Of a stretch of 64,000 bases of DNA, positions 9,308-17,813 are shown piece by piece (within the stretch, counting starts at the first letter, position 1; every line of letters begins with the position of its first letter). The notes beneath the pieces are model-generated. The model had not been told where the DNA came from. It saw only the letters and a program-made list of their open reading frames with translations, and searched no databases. Source of the DNA: CAYXLI01 sp964464925 (GTDB lineage: Bacteria; Acidobacteriota; Terriglobia; Bryobacterales; Bryobacteraceae); contig CAYXLI010000016.1 of the NCBI GenBank assembly GCA_964464925.1, positions 62,001-126,000 on the forward strand. The letters are read 5' to 3'. The position numbers and the translations under genes are program-made.

Positions 9308-9782
9308 CTATCTTTCGGGCGGCCTGTGTCATCACGCCGCCCAACAATTCCCTCATCGTTTTTCGCGTAACCGGGTGCCGCAGTTCGGGCGCCAGTTCGG
9401 TCATAGGCTCCAGCACAAACCGGCGTTCTGTCATCCGTGGGTGCGGAATCTCCAGTTGCGGAGAGTTAACCTTGAACCTGCCGTAAAGAAGGATATCCAC
9501 ATCGATGATGCGCGGCCCTTTGGGAATCAGACGCTTCCGACCCATCTGCCGCTCAACGTCGAGGGCGTGCTTCAGTAGCTGCATTGGGAGCAGTTCGGTC
9601 TCTACTTCAGCGACGATATTGAGAAACTGCGGTTGCGCAGTGTAGTCTACCGGCGCAGTCTCATAGAAAGACGAGATGCGCTTAACTTGCAGGCGCGGAT
9701 TCTCCAGCAGCTTCAGCGCTTCACGTAGATTCTCTTCGCGCTCGCCAACATTCGAACCCAGGCCCAGGTACGCCGTCTTCAG
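9297..9782 (-). CDS. folK: 2-amino-4-hydroxy-6-hydroxymethyldihydropteridine diphosphokinase
   Basis: Transfers pyrophosphate from ATP to 6-hydroxymethyl-dihydropterin in folate synthesis. The 161-residue frame has the family start LGLGSNVGEREENL, then SSFYETAPV, FLNIVAEVET and the signature GPRIIDVDILLYG with PHPRMTERRFVLEP. An ATG-initiated frame covers only the last 95 residues and would lose the ATP-binding N-terminus. Going upstream, the frame has no ATG, GTG or TTG before essential sequence; CTG at 9782 sits 8 bases after AGGAG and overlaps the ruvB stop as CTGA. I therefore infer a CTG start with translational coupling to ruvB. Confidence 0.87.
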   Translation of the reverse strand: MKTAYLGLGSNVGEREENLREALKLLENPRLQVKRISSFYETAPVDYTAQPQFLNIVAEVETELLPMQLLKHALDVERQMGRKRLIPKGPRIIDVDILLYGRFKVNSPQLEIPHPRMTERRFVLEPMTELAPELRHPVTRKTMRELLGGVMTQAARKIVTS

Positions 9783-10804
9783 AACAGATTCTCCTGCAGC
9801 CCGCGCCGTTTGCGGCTTACTTGAAAATAGTCGAACGCGGACTCAGTGGCTACCCGCCCTCGTGGCGTGCGATCCAAAAAACCGAGTTGCATCAGATACG
9901 GTTCATACACGTCTTCGATCGTTGAGGGCTCTTCGTCGACGGATGCGGCGATGGTATTCAATCCGACCGGCCCGCCCGCGTATTTCTCGAGCACCGTAAT
10001 CATGATCTTCTGGTCGATCTCATCCAATCCGTACCGATCCACTTCCAACAGATCGAGCATGGATTGCGCTTCCGCTTTGCTGATGTGACCGTTCGAGCGC
10101 ACCTGCGCATAATCCCGAACGCGCCGGAGCAACCGGTTCGCAATGCGCGGTGTGCCGCGCGCGCGACGGGCGATCTCCTCAGCCGCATCCTCATCGATCG
10201 TCACCTCCAGCAGCGGAGCAGACCGTTTTACAATCCTCGTGAGTTCCGGCATGTCATAGTAGTTCAGCCGAAGCAGCAACCCGAAACGCCCCCGTAGCGG
10301 AGCGCTGAGCAAACCCTGCCGCGTCGTCGCTCCGATGGCAGTGAAATTCTGGAGCGGCATGGTATGCGTTCGGGCGCCAGGGCCCGTGCCAATCATGAGG
10401 TCCATCCGGAAATCCTCCAGCGCCGTGTAAAGAATTTCTTCCACGTCGGGCAGCAGGCGATGGATCTCGTCGATAAAGAATACCTGGCGTGCTCGAAGAT
10501 TGCTCAGAATTCCTGTAAGATCGAGCTTCTTCTGCAGGACAGGCCCCGAGGATTGGTCGATGGGCACGCTCAGCTCCTGCGCGATGATGTTCGCCAGTGT
10601 GGTCTTGCCCAGTCCGGGAGGGCCGTAAAGCAGCACGTGATCGAGCGCCTCGCCTCGCCGGTTCGCTGCTTCAATCGCGATCGACAGGTTCTCCTTCAGC
10701 TTCGGCTGGCCGGTGAAATCGGCGAGCCGGGATGGCCGGAGGCTGGCTTCGAATTGACGCTCTTCGTCACGCGGGGAGGGCGAGACGATACCGGAATCTC
10801 GCAT
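9779..10804 (-). CDS. ruvB: Holliday junction branch migration helicase RuvB
   Basis: The AAA+ motor of the RuvABC Holliday-junction machine. At 341 residues it is full length, with Walker A GPPGLGKTT, Walker B FIDEIHRL, sensor I GATTRQGLLSAPLRGRFG split over two motifs, arginine finger region, and the C-terminal winged helix ending near PRGRVATESAFDYF. It starts 11 bp after ruvA ends and its stop codon overlaps the start of folK, giving a ruvA-ruvB-folK unit. Confidence 0.97.
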   Translation of the reverse strand: MRDSGIVSPSPRDEERQFEASLRPSRLADFTGQPKLKENLSIAIEAANRRGEALDHVLLYGPPGLGKTTLANIIAQELSVPIDQSSGPVLQKKLDLTGILSNLRARQVFFIDEIHRLLPDVEEILYTALEDFRMDLMIGTGPGARTHTMPLQNFTAIGATTRQGLLSAPLRGRFGLLLRLNYYDMPELTRIVKRSAPLLEVTIDEDAAEEIARRARGTPRIANRLLRRVRDYAQVRSNGHISKAEAQSMLDLLEVDRYGLDEIDQKIMITVLEKYAGGPVGLNTIAASVDEEPSTIEDVYEPYLMQLGFLDRTPRGRVATESAFDYFQVSRKRRGLQENLF

Positions 10805-10815
10805 GAGACTTCAGC

Positions 10816-11418
10816 TTAGCGTATCAGCTCCATTGCCTTCCGGAACACCGTTTCAAAGTCTCCCGTGACGCCCGAAGCCGCTGCTTTGCGAATAGCCGTT
10901 TCTGCCGCAGGGCGCGCGCAGCCTAGATTCACCAACGCAGAGAGCACGTCCTGTTCGAGCGCACTAAGCGTTGACGGGGAGGGTATTCCCGCAGCGGTGC
11001 TGGCCGCTCCGCCGATTCCCTCCAACTTGTCGCGCAACTCGAGCACGAGTCGTTCCGCCGTCTTCTTGCCGATACCGGGAATCTTCACCAGCCGCTCCAA
11101 TTGCCCGGAACGGATGGCCAGGACGAGGTCAGCCGTTGCAAGTCCGGAAAGAACGGTGATTGCCAGCTTCGGCCCTACGCCGCTGACCGAGATCAGCTTT
11201 TCGAAGAGGGCCTTCTCCTCCGCCGTCAAAAAGCCAAACAAAGCGATGGCGTCCTCGCGCACATGGGTGTGGATCCGGAGCATCACCTGTGCGCCGGCAT
11301 CCGGCAAATGCGAAAAGGTCGACACGGGAATTACCACGTCATACCCCACGCCCTGCACATCCACAACGGCCTGGTTCGGATGCTTTTCGGCCAGCACGCC
11401 GCGAAGCTGAGCAATCAT
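10816..11418 (-). CDS. ruvA: Holliday junction DNA-binding protein RuvA
   Basis: Tetrameric junction-binding partner of RuvB. I use ATG at 11418 (MIAQLRGVLAEKHPNQAVV), the family N-terminus. The open frame extends 20 codons further upstream, but that stretch has no RuvA similarity and runs toward the divergent rsmE start. At 200 residues the length is normal. The OB fold (1-62) is followed by helix-hairpin-helix repeats (VSGVGPKLA, IPGIGKKTAERLVLEL) and the C-terminal RuvB-binding domain III (about 150-200). Confidence 0.95.
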   Translation of the reverse strand: MIAQLRGVLAEKHPNQAVVDVQGVGYDVVIPVSTFSHLPDAGAQVMLRIHTHVREDAIALFGFLTAEEKALFEKLISVSGVGPKLAITVLSGLATADLVLAIRSGQLERLVKIPGIGKKTAERLVLELRDKLEGIGGAASTAAGIPSPSTLSALEQDVLSALVNLGCARPAAETAIRKAAASGVTGDFETVFRKAMELIR

Positions 11419-11442
11419 GAAACTCAATGTTAACCTGCACGC

Positions 11443-12180
11443 ATGGCCAGACGCCGATTCTTCGTGGAAGAGGTGCACAACGGGCAGGCGGAACTACTCG
11501 GGGACGAGGCGCATCATCTCACGCACGTGCTTCGTGTGGAACAGGGGCAGCGGTATGAGATCTCGAACAACCGCGAGGTTTTTCTTGCCGAGGTGGAGGT
11601 CGCCCGCAAAAACCGCGTAGTGTTTCGCGTACTGGAGAAGCTGGACGCGGATCTGCCCGGCATGAAGATTACCCTGTATCTGTCGTTGATCAAGTTCGAT
11701 CATCTCGAACTGGCGCTGGAGAAAGCGACCGAGCTCGGTGTAACTGACATCGTGCTCGTTGATGCAAACCGCAGTGAGAAAGGCATCGAGCGCGGTGCCG
11801 AGAAGCGAATGACGCGCTGGCGGCGCATTCTGCTCGAAGCCAGCCAGCAGTCCCGCCGTGCGCAATTACCCGAAATTAGCGGGCCGGTTCGGTTCAGGGA
11901 TGCCGTGAATACCGAAGCCACGCACAGGTTGTTCCTGGACGAAGATCGCACCGGCACACCCATACTGCAAGCACTGCCCGAAAGAGATTGGAACGATTCC
12001 GTTTCACTACTTGTTGGCCCAGAGGGCGGATGGACCGATGCAGAAAGAGCGCTCGCCAAGGAATCTGGGTGGAAATCCGTAATGCTCAGTACGCAAGTAT
12101 TAAGAGCAGAGACTGCCGCAATTGCAGCGCTGGCAGTAATTGGCTCGCTATACCTTACTTCAGCGAGCGCAAATACGTGA
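11443..12180 (+). CDS. rsmE: 16S rRNA m3U1498 methyltransferase RsmE
   Basis: SPOUT-class methyltransferase that methylates U1498 of 16S rRNA. The 245-residue length is typical. It has the N-terminal PUA-like RNA-binding region (RRFFVEE, DEAHHLTHVLRV) and the SPOUT knot with ALEKATELGV, EASQQSRRAQLPEI, LLVGPEGGWTDAE and LSTQVLRAETAAIAAL. It is divergent from ruvA across only 24 bp. Its last 26 bp overlap the convergent cytochrome c gene. Confidence 0.94.
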   Translation: MARRRFFVEEVHNGQAELLGDEAHHLTHVLRVEQGQRYEISNNREVFLAEVEVARKNRVVFRVLEKLDADLPGMKITLYLSLIKFDHLELALEKATELGVTDIVLVDANRSEKGIERGAEKRMTRWRRILLEASQQSRRAQLPEISGPVRFRDAVNTEATHRLFLDEDRTGTPILQALPERDWNDSVSLLVGPEGGWTDAERALAKESGWKSVMLSTQVLRAETAAIAALAVIGSLYLTSASANT

Positions 12181-12502
12181 CAATCTGCCACCGCTCATTC
12201 TCGGAAAGTTGCGTGAATGCCGGCATGCCTTTCGCCGGAACACCCTTCGTAATTACGTTGAACAGGCGGGCATCCGACGCCTTCTTCACCCGCGCGCTCC
12301 GCAGAGCCGGGTACTGGCCCACACCCTGTGCCTCAGGTCCATGGCAGCCTGCGCAATCCGTGCTGTAGAGCCGCTGACCTGCGCTTGCCGCATCCGCATC
12401 ACCGTGCAGCGGGTTTGTTACCGCGGCAATTCCCTTCTTACGAGTGGGTGCGCCCAACAACATGGACACACTCAGAACCGACAACAGGACAAAGGAGCGC
12501 AT
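12155..12502 (-). CDS. Small exported monoheme cytochrome c
   Basis: A 115-residue electron carrier. The N-terminal signal peptide (MRSFVLLSVLSVSMLLGA) is followed by a class I cytochrome c fold with one heme site CAGCH (50-54), and a distal Met probably from KGMPAF (about 91-96). The C-terminal WQIVTYLRSLK is typical of these domains. A much longer open frame (to 13108) exists, but the extra part is antisense to the Gfo/Idh gene and carries no family signal, so I start at ATG 12502. Its role is unknown; a dedicated electron carrier for the divergent exported oxidoreductase is possible but unproven. Confidence 0.86.
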   Translation of the reverse strand: MRSFVLLSVLSVSMLLGAPTRKKGIAAVTNPLHGDADAASAGQRLYSTDCAGCHGPEAQGVGQYPALRSARVKKASDARLFNVITKGVPAKGMPAFTQLSENERWQIVTYLRSLK

Positions 12503-12547
12503 ATCCGGTTTGATGCAGATAAGTTTGGAACAGATACAATCAGGACG

Positions 12548-13765
12548 ATGATTCCTGTTACACGCCGCAATTTCCTCACAACCGCTGTGGCTGCGTCCGC
12601 CAGTAGTTATGTGCGTATTAGGGGTGCGAATGAACGACTGAACGTAGGTGTCATCGGCTGTGGTGGACAGTCGATGGGGCACATGCGCACGCTGGTCCGC
12701 AATAAAGAAGCGGACAACGTGCAGATCATCGCGGTCTGTGACATCTATGACAAGCGGCTCGACCAGGCTGCGCAACTCACCGGCGGCAAGCCGATCAAGA
12801 ACTATCATGAGTTGCTCAAGAATAAGGACATCGATTATGTCCTGATCGCCACACCCGAGCACTGGCACGCGCAAATGATCCTTGACACGGCCGACGCGGG
12901 CAAGCACGTGTACACCGAAAAGCCGATGACCCGCACGGTGGAACAGGCGAAAAAAGTTGCCGCAAAGATCAAGGCAAACCCCAAGCTGAAGATGCAGGTT
13001 GGCGTCCAGGGCATGTCTGACGACAGCTACATCACTGCAAATAAATTCATCCGTGAAGGTGCCCTGGGCAAAGTAGTGCTTGCGCAAATCGACTACTCGC
13101 GCAATCACAAGGACGACTTCTGGGAATACAAAATCGATGAGGATGCCAAGCCTGGCGTAAATCTGGATTGGAACGCGTTCCTCGGCCCTGCGCCGAAACG
13201 GCCGTTTGATCCCGACCGCTTCTTTTCATGGCGCCGCTATTGGGACTACTCGGCCGGCATCTCATCCGATCTGTTCATTCATCGCGTAACGCGCCTGATC
13301 AAGGCACTCGGCCTGACATTCCCGGACAAGGGTGTCGGCGCCGGCGGCAAATTTGAGTTCACTAAGAGCAGCGCGGAGATTCCCGACACGTTGAACGTGC
13401 TGCTCGATTATCCGGAAGGTCTCACCGTGCAACTCATCAGCTCACAAGCGAATGACCACAAAGTGGAGCATCTGATCCGGGGCCATAAGGCCACTCTCGA
13501 ATTTACGCGTACAGGATTCACAATCACTCCGCAGCATCTGTTCGAGAACGAGGTGAAGCCGGTAACGCACCAAAAGACAGGTGCGGAGGACCTAGGCCTG
13601 CATCACCGCAATCTCATGAATGCGATTCGCAAGGGTGAAGAATTGAACTGCGACGTGAATCTTGGATACTACGGCGTTGTTGCGTCTGAAATGGGCGTGC
13701 AGTCCTATCGCCGCCGCAAGTACATGAAGTGGGATCGCAGCAAGGAAAAGCTCGTCGCATTATAA
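12548..13765 (+). CDS. Tat-exported Gfo/Idh/MocA family oxidoreductase
   Basis: A 405-residue NAD(P)-dependent sugar or cyclitol dehydrogenase-like protein. I start at ATG 12548, giving the twin-arginine signal TRRNFLTTAVAASA; the longer open frame would run antisense across the cytochrome gene. The Rossmann nucleotide motif is VGVIGCGGQSMGH, followed by ATPEHWHAQMI and the conserved EKPMTRTVEQA. The C-terminal GFO_IDH domain follows. This Tat-exported form, often with tightly bound cofactor, is frequent in Acidobacteriota and Planctomycetota. The substrate is unknown. It is divergent from the cytochrome c gene by 45 bp. Confidence 0.88.
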   Translation: MIPVTRRNFLTTAVAASASSYVRIRGANERLNVGVIGCGGQSMGHMRTLVRNKEADNVQIIAVCDIYDKRLDQAAQLTGGKPIKNYHELLKNKDIDYVLIATPEHWHAQMILDTADAGKHVYTEKPMTRTVEQAKKVAAKIKANPKLKMQVGVQGMSDDSYITANKFIREGALGKVVLAQIDYSRNHKDDFWEYKIDEDAKPGVNLDWNAFLGPAPKRPFDPDRFFSWRRYWDYSAGISSDLFIHRVTRLIKALGLTFPDKGVGAGGKFEFTKSSAEIPDTLNVLLDYPEGLTVQLISSQANDHKVEHLIRGHKATLEFTRTGFTITPQHLFENEVKPVTHQKTGAEDLGLHHRNLMNAIRKGEELNCDVNLGYYGVVASEMGVQSYRRRKYMKWDRSKEKLVAL

Positions 13766-13769
13766 AAAC

Positions 13770-14879
13770 TTAGACGGCTCGTACGACGGCGCTGACGGGT
13801 CTGGATCCCACAGGAATCAGTGTGAACAATGAGGCCGATTTCGCGCGATCCGCCTTTATGGTGCCGACCCGGATCACTGCCATATCGCCCGATTTGCGAT
13901 TAAGAACCAGCGCGTACTGTTGATTCGGAGTCACGGCAACAAACCCGGGCTCTGCCCCAACGGGCGCAATCGCAACCAGTTTCCGCGAACGGATGTGCAG
14001 GATGCTGACGTCGCCCGTCAGCGGATTCGCGATGAACAGGTAGTCCGCCGTTGCTCCCATAGCACCAGGGGCGCGTCCCGCCAGCACCGTCTCGGCAACC
14101 TCGAGCTTGTACGGATACACGACAACGACGGCATCGCGCCCTTCGCCCGTGACAAACAACTGACCGCCGTCGAGGTTGAAGCACAGTTGATCCGGCCGCA
14201 CCGCAAGAGGAAGCTGAGACATTACCCCGCCACCCGGCGTTGCAATAAATGTCAGCATCCGCTGAGCCAGATCGGCAACGATAAGAGCCTCTCCATCGGA
14301 ACGGAACCGGACAATGCCGATCTTAGCCGAGACCTTTTTCGGCCGCTCCGCCTTACGGGTCCTCAGATCAATCAGAGACACAGCCCCTTCATCGCCGTAA
14401 GCCACGGCACAAAAATTTCGGGTGCCGGAGAGGTCAAAGTCTGTCGGAGTCCCGTCCAGTGCATACTGCGTTTCCGTCCGTAACGTCGCGACCGGAAGCC
14501 TCACCACTTTCTTCGCCTCGGCGGAGAGCACGTAGATGGCATCGTCCTCGCCGGCTCCCATCCGCATCGCAAGTGCAGAGTGCGCCGCCTGCACGTGCCG
14601 CACGACACTCATCGTTTTCGTGTCGAGTTCGTGAACGGTGCCGTTCCCGGGCGTCAACACGTAGATCAGGGGACGGGTAGGATGAGACAGAATCGCCGTG
14701 GGCGCGGCGTCGAACCGCACGTGTTTGATCGTTGCAAATGCGGCCATATCCACGACCGCAAGCGAGTGCCCCTCCTCGTTGGCGACGAACACATATCCGT
14801 CGAACCCAGGCACGCGTTTTCCGCAGCCGGCCGCAAGCGCAGCAACGCCCGCGCCCAAAATGTACCGCCGAGTGATCAC
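13770..14879 (-). CDS. YncE-like beta-propeller lipoprotein
   Basis: A 369-residue exported repeat protein. It starts at GTG 14879 with a Tat-like and lipobox N-terminus (TRRYILGAGVAALAAGC, lipidated Cys19). The rest is a string of beta-propeller blades resembling the YncE/cytochrome-cd1-type family (GYVFVANEEGHSLAVVD, LIYVLTPGNGTVHELD, DYLFIANPLTGDVSIL). Such proteins bind ligands or partners outside the membrane; no catalytic residue can be pointed to. It is convergent with the Gfo/Idh gene, with only 4 bp between them. Confidence 0.8.
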   Translation of the reverse strand: MITRRYILGAGVAALAAGCGKRVPGFDGYVFVANEEGHSLAVVDMAAFATIKHVRFDAAPTAILSHPTRPLIYVLTPGNGTVHELDTKTMSVVRHVQAAHSALAMRMGAGEDDAIYVLSAEAKKVVRLPVATLRTETQYALDGTPTDFDLSGTRNFCAVAYGDEGAVSLIDLRTRKAERPKKVSAKIGIVRFRSDGEALIVADLAQRMLTFIATPGGGVMSQLPLAVRPDQLCFNLDGGQLFVTGEGRDAVVVVYPYKLEVAETVLAGRAPGAMGATADYLFIANPLTGDVSILHIRSRKLVAIAPVGAEPGFVAVTPNQQYALVLNRKSGDMAVIRVGTIKADRAKSASLFTLIPVGSRPVSAVVRAV

Positions 14880-15010
14880 TAGTTTTCATTTTCGCACTGC
14901 TCTACGATCCCCATTGCATGCAGCGCCACCATTCCCGGTCTGTTTGGGAGACAATAATTGCATCCCGGGCGGTACTATCCAATCATCCTCCCTGTGGAAA
15001 AGGATCTTTC

Positions 15011-16324
15011 ATGAATTCAATTGGCAGAAGAGAAATCTTGACCGGTGCGGGCGCGGCCTTCACTACATCGCTGTTCACCGGGAATGTACGCGGTGCGAAT
15101 GATCGCGTCACGGTCGGCTTTATTGGCCTGGGTGCGATGGGCTCAGGAAATCTGGGCTATGCGATGAAGGTGCCCGGGGCACAGCCCGTTGCGCTGTGCG
15201 ATGTCTATCAGCCTCATCTGGAGCGCGCCGAAGCCGCGGTCAAGAAGGGCGGCATTGAAGGTATAAAGTCGGTAAAAGATTTTCGCGATATCCTGGCCGA
15301 CAAATCCATCGATGCGGTCTGCATCTCCACGCCGGACCACTGGCACGCCTACATGATGGTAGAAGCGTGCAAAGCGGGCAAAGACGTCTACGTGGAAAAG
15401 CCGGCATGCGTATATGTAGGCGAAGGCCAGAAGATGGTGCAGGCTGCGCGCAAGTACAACCGCGTGGTGCAGGCAGGAACCATGCAGCGGTCGGGCGGCT
15501 ACTTTCTGAAGGCGGCGGAATTGGTGAAGAGTGGAATCCTCGGGGACGTAACCTTCTGCCATACGTGGCAGACCGGCTCCACGCCAAAGAAGGGCTGGGG
15601 AAATCCGCCCGATGGCGCCGACATGCCGCTCGGCCTCGATTGGGAGATGTGGCTGGGGCCCGCGCCCAAGGTTCCGTTCAACCTGAACCGCTGGGGCGTC
15701 AAGACTGCGACGTTTCCCACCTTCCGCTACTTCTGGGATTATGCCGGCGGCGCGATGACAGACTGGGGCGTGCACCTGATCGATCCGCTGCACCAATGTT
15801 TCGACGAAGTGATGCCCACGGCCGTGAGCGCAATGGGCAGCAAGTTCTACGTCACGGACAACCGCGAGACTCCGGACACCATGCTGGCGACGTTCTTCTA
15901 TCCGAAGTATCTGGCCAGCTACGAAAGCCGTACGTGCAATCCGATGCCGATGTTCGGCCAGGGCGCCGGCACCTCGATTCACGGAACCGAGGGCACGATC
16001 GTGGTGAATCGCAGTGGCTGCTGGCTGACGCCGGCCGGCAACAACTCCAAGGTGACCGCGCAAACCTGGGAGAAGGATGATGTCATGCGGCAGATGAACG
16101 TGCCGCACTGGCAGAACTTCATCGAATGCGTCAAGACGCGGAAAAGGCCGATCAGTGAGATCGAGACCTGCGTCCGCTCGTCAACGACGTGCATTTTGGC
16201 GAACCTCGCGATGCGCCACAACGTGCGCCTCGACTGGGACGAGCAGAACTGGACCGTAAAGCAGGATGCGGTCAAGCCATACCTGCAGGAGAAGTACCGG
16301 AGCCCTTGGAAACTCGAGGTGTAA
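15011..16324 (+). CDS. Tat-exported Gfo/Idh/MocA family oxidoreductase
   Basis: Second exported oxidoreductase of this family, 437 residues. ATG at 15011 follows AAGGATC and gives a twin-arginine signal (GRREILTGAGAAFTTSLF). The Rossmann motif is VGFIGLGAMGSG, then STPDHWHAYMM and EKPACVYVGEG. The central sequence PDGADMPLGLDWEMWLGPAP and DYAGGAMTDWGVH is typical of the acidobacterial/planctomycete subgroup. It is more divergent from the 12548 gene than a recent duplicate would be. Substrate unknown, presumably a sugar derivative. Confidence 0.88.
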   Translation: MNSIGRREILTGAGAAFTTSLFTGNVRGANDRVTVGFIGLGAMGSGNLGYAMKVPGAQPVALCDVYQPHLERAEAAVKKGGIEGIKSVKDFRDILADKSIDAVCISTPDHWHAYMMVEACKAGKDVYVEKPACVYVGEGQKMVQAARKYNRVVQAGTMQRSGGYFLKAAELVKSGILGDVTFCHTWQTGSTPKKGWGNPPDGADMPLGLDWEMWLGPAPKVPFNLNRWGVKTATFPTFRYFWDYAGGAMTDWGVHLIDPLHQCFDEVMPTAVSAMGSKFYVTDNRETPDTMLATFFYPKYLASYESRTCNPMPMFGQGAGTSIHGTEGTIVVNRSGCWLTPAGNNSKVTAQTWEKDDVMRQMNVPHWQNFIECVKTRKRPISEIETCVRSSTTCILANLAMRHNVRLDWDEQNWTVKQDAVKPYLQEKYRSPWKLEV

Positions 16325-16334
16325 AGAAAGCCGA

Positions 16335-17789
16335 TCAGTCCTGCGGAACGAGGCGGATCATGCTCAGATTGACCGAAAACACACGCTCGTCGGTAGACAC
16401 CTTCCAGGTGGGCGTGGACGTGATTTCGATCAGGTATTCCGGTGCATCCGGAAGATTCGCCTCCACAATAAACAGCCCCGGACGATCCAGCTTCCACGAG
16501 CCCGCCTCCACCCCGTTCGCTTTGACGGATAGAGTTACGGGCTCGCGCTGTTTTAGCTGATTCTCATGGACATGACCGCGGATTCGCAATCTCTGCGGGT
16601 CCGCGCTCACGCGCCTCAATCGAACAGAAGCGTTCTTCCCGATCCAGCGGTATTTATTGCCGAATACGCCTTCCAGGTCATACCACCCGCTGATCAGTCT
16701 CTCTACATGCGAAGGCAGGCAGAAATCGATCACATCCTCGCGATCCCCCGGATAAAGTTCCTTCCGGTCCGCCGATGGCAGCAGGTTGTACACCGTGCCC
16801 TCATTCGCAGCCGAGTAGCCGCACGACCCGCAACATAGCGTCTCCTCCGCATCACGCGACAAAGCACCTTTGCAATCCGGGCAGCGCAGGAAGCGCTCAA
16901 AGTGTTCGAGCGATGCGTCTATCGGCGCCTGCTCTCCGGCTTTCCGGCACACAGCCGCAAGCGTTCCTCCTAGAAGCCGGGCTGCTCCCCAAACGGAGCC
17001 GTAACGGTCCGCTCGTGTCGCAGCGCGCTTCACCACGCGCTCTCCCCAGCCGCGCTCGGGCACGAACATGTCATATTCCTGCGCGGCAAAATGCTTGGTG
17101 ATCAGCTCATGCCATTCCTTCAGACCCATCGTATGGTTCTGGCGAATGCCGAAGCTCTCTTCCTGGTGCGCGCCGATGACGTCTTTCGTCAAGTACCCCA
17201 ACAGCCCCCAATCGAACAATTTCCGTTCCCAGGGCTTCATCGTCTCGTAGTAAGGCGCCCGGTACATGCGCGCGGAAAGGAGGCGCTTCAGCGGTTCCTC
17301 GGAAAACAGGAATACGCCGCCGGGGGCAAGCACACGCTTCACCTCCAGGAACACGCTTTCGATATTCATGAACTGACTCAGCATCTGGTGAGCCATCACA
17401 AACCTCAGCGAGCCATCCTGAAACGGCAGATTCACCGCGTCGCCGGCCACACGGATTGGCGCACGCGCGAGTCCCCACGCATCCTGCAGCGCAACACCAT
17501 AACGAAGCGCGTCCGCCGAGATGTCGAGCGCAAATCCCTCGGCGCCAAATTCGTTCGCCAGCATGTAACTGGTGTGGCCTACGTTTGACCCGATCTCGAG
17601 GAAAGGAGACAGCTCGCCAATAAAATGCAGATGGTTGCGGATGATCGCGCCGCGGCGCTGATTCTCCTCCGCATACACACGCATGGCGCGTTCCGGTTCG
17701 CCCAGTGATGCGAAGTTATGAAATTCGACTTGGGCCCGCTTTACGGAAAACGCTTGGGCGGTCCGCTCTTTTTCGGATGGTGCTGACAA
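16335..17789 (-). CDS. SAM methyltransferase fused to Trm112-like zinc ribbon and C-terminal beta domain
   Basis: A 484-residue three-part protein. Residues about 45-200 form a class I methyltransferase with motif I LEIGSNVGHTSYML (from 64), acidic loop FALDISADALRYG and post-I LRFVMAHQMLSQF. Residues about 295-335 hold a four-cysteine Trm112-like zinc ribbon (RCPDCKGAL, LCCGSCGYSA, ending GTVYNLLP). From about 370 to the end lies an unassigned all-beta region. Trm112-like ribbons are common in sugar or lipid methyltransferases of envelope biosynthesis clusters, but this gene stands alone. Substrate unknown. Confidence 0.78.
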   Translation of the reverse strand: MSAPSEKERTAQAFSVKRAQVEFHNFASLGEPERAMRVYAEENQRRGAIIRNHLHFIGELSPFLEIGSNVGHTSYMLANEFGAEGFALDISADALRYGVALQDAWGLARAPIRVAGDAVNLPFQDGSLRFVMAHQMLSQFMNIESVFLEVKRVLAPGGVFLFSEEPLKRLLSARMYRAPYYETMKPWERKLFDWGLLGYLTKDVIGAHQEESFGIRQNHTMGLKEWHELITKHFAAQEYDMFVPERGWGERVVKRAATRADRYGSVWGAARLLGGTLAAVCRKAGEQAPIDASLEHFERFLRCPDCKGALSRDAEETLCCGSCGYSAANEGTVYNLLPSADRKELYPGDREDVIDFCLPSHVERLISGWYDLEGVFGNKYRWIGKNASVRLRRVSADPQRLRIRGHVHENQLKQREPVTLSVKANGVEAGSWKLDRPGLFIVEANLPDAPEYLIEITSTPTWKVSTDERVFSVNLSMIRLVPQD

Positions 17790-17813
17790 CCCCTTAGTCT
17801 ACCAAGCGGCGCT

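Noticed and set aside
12503..13108. Upstream extension of the small cytochrome c to 317 residues
   Set aside because: The extra part is antisense to the Gfo/Idh gene, and ATG 12502 gives a clean signal peptide.
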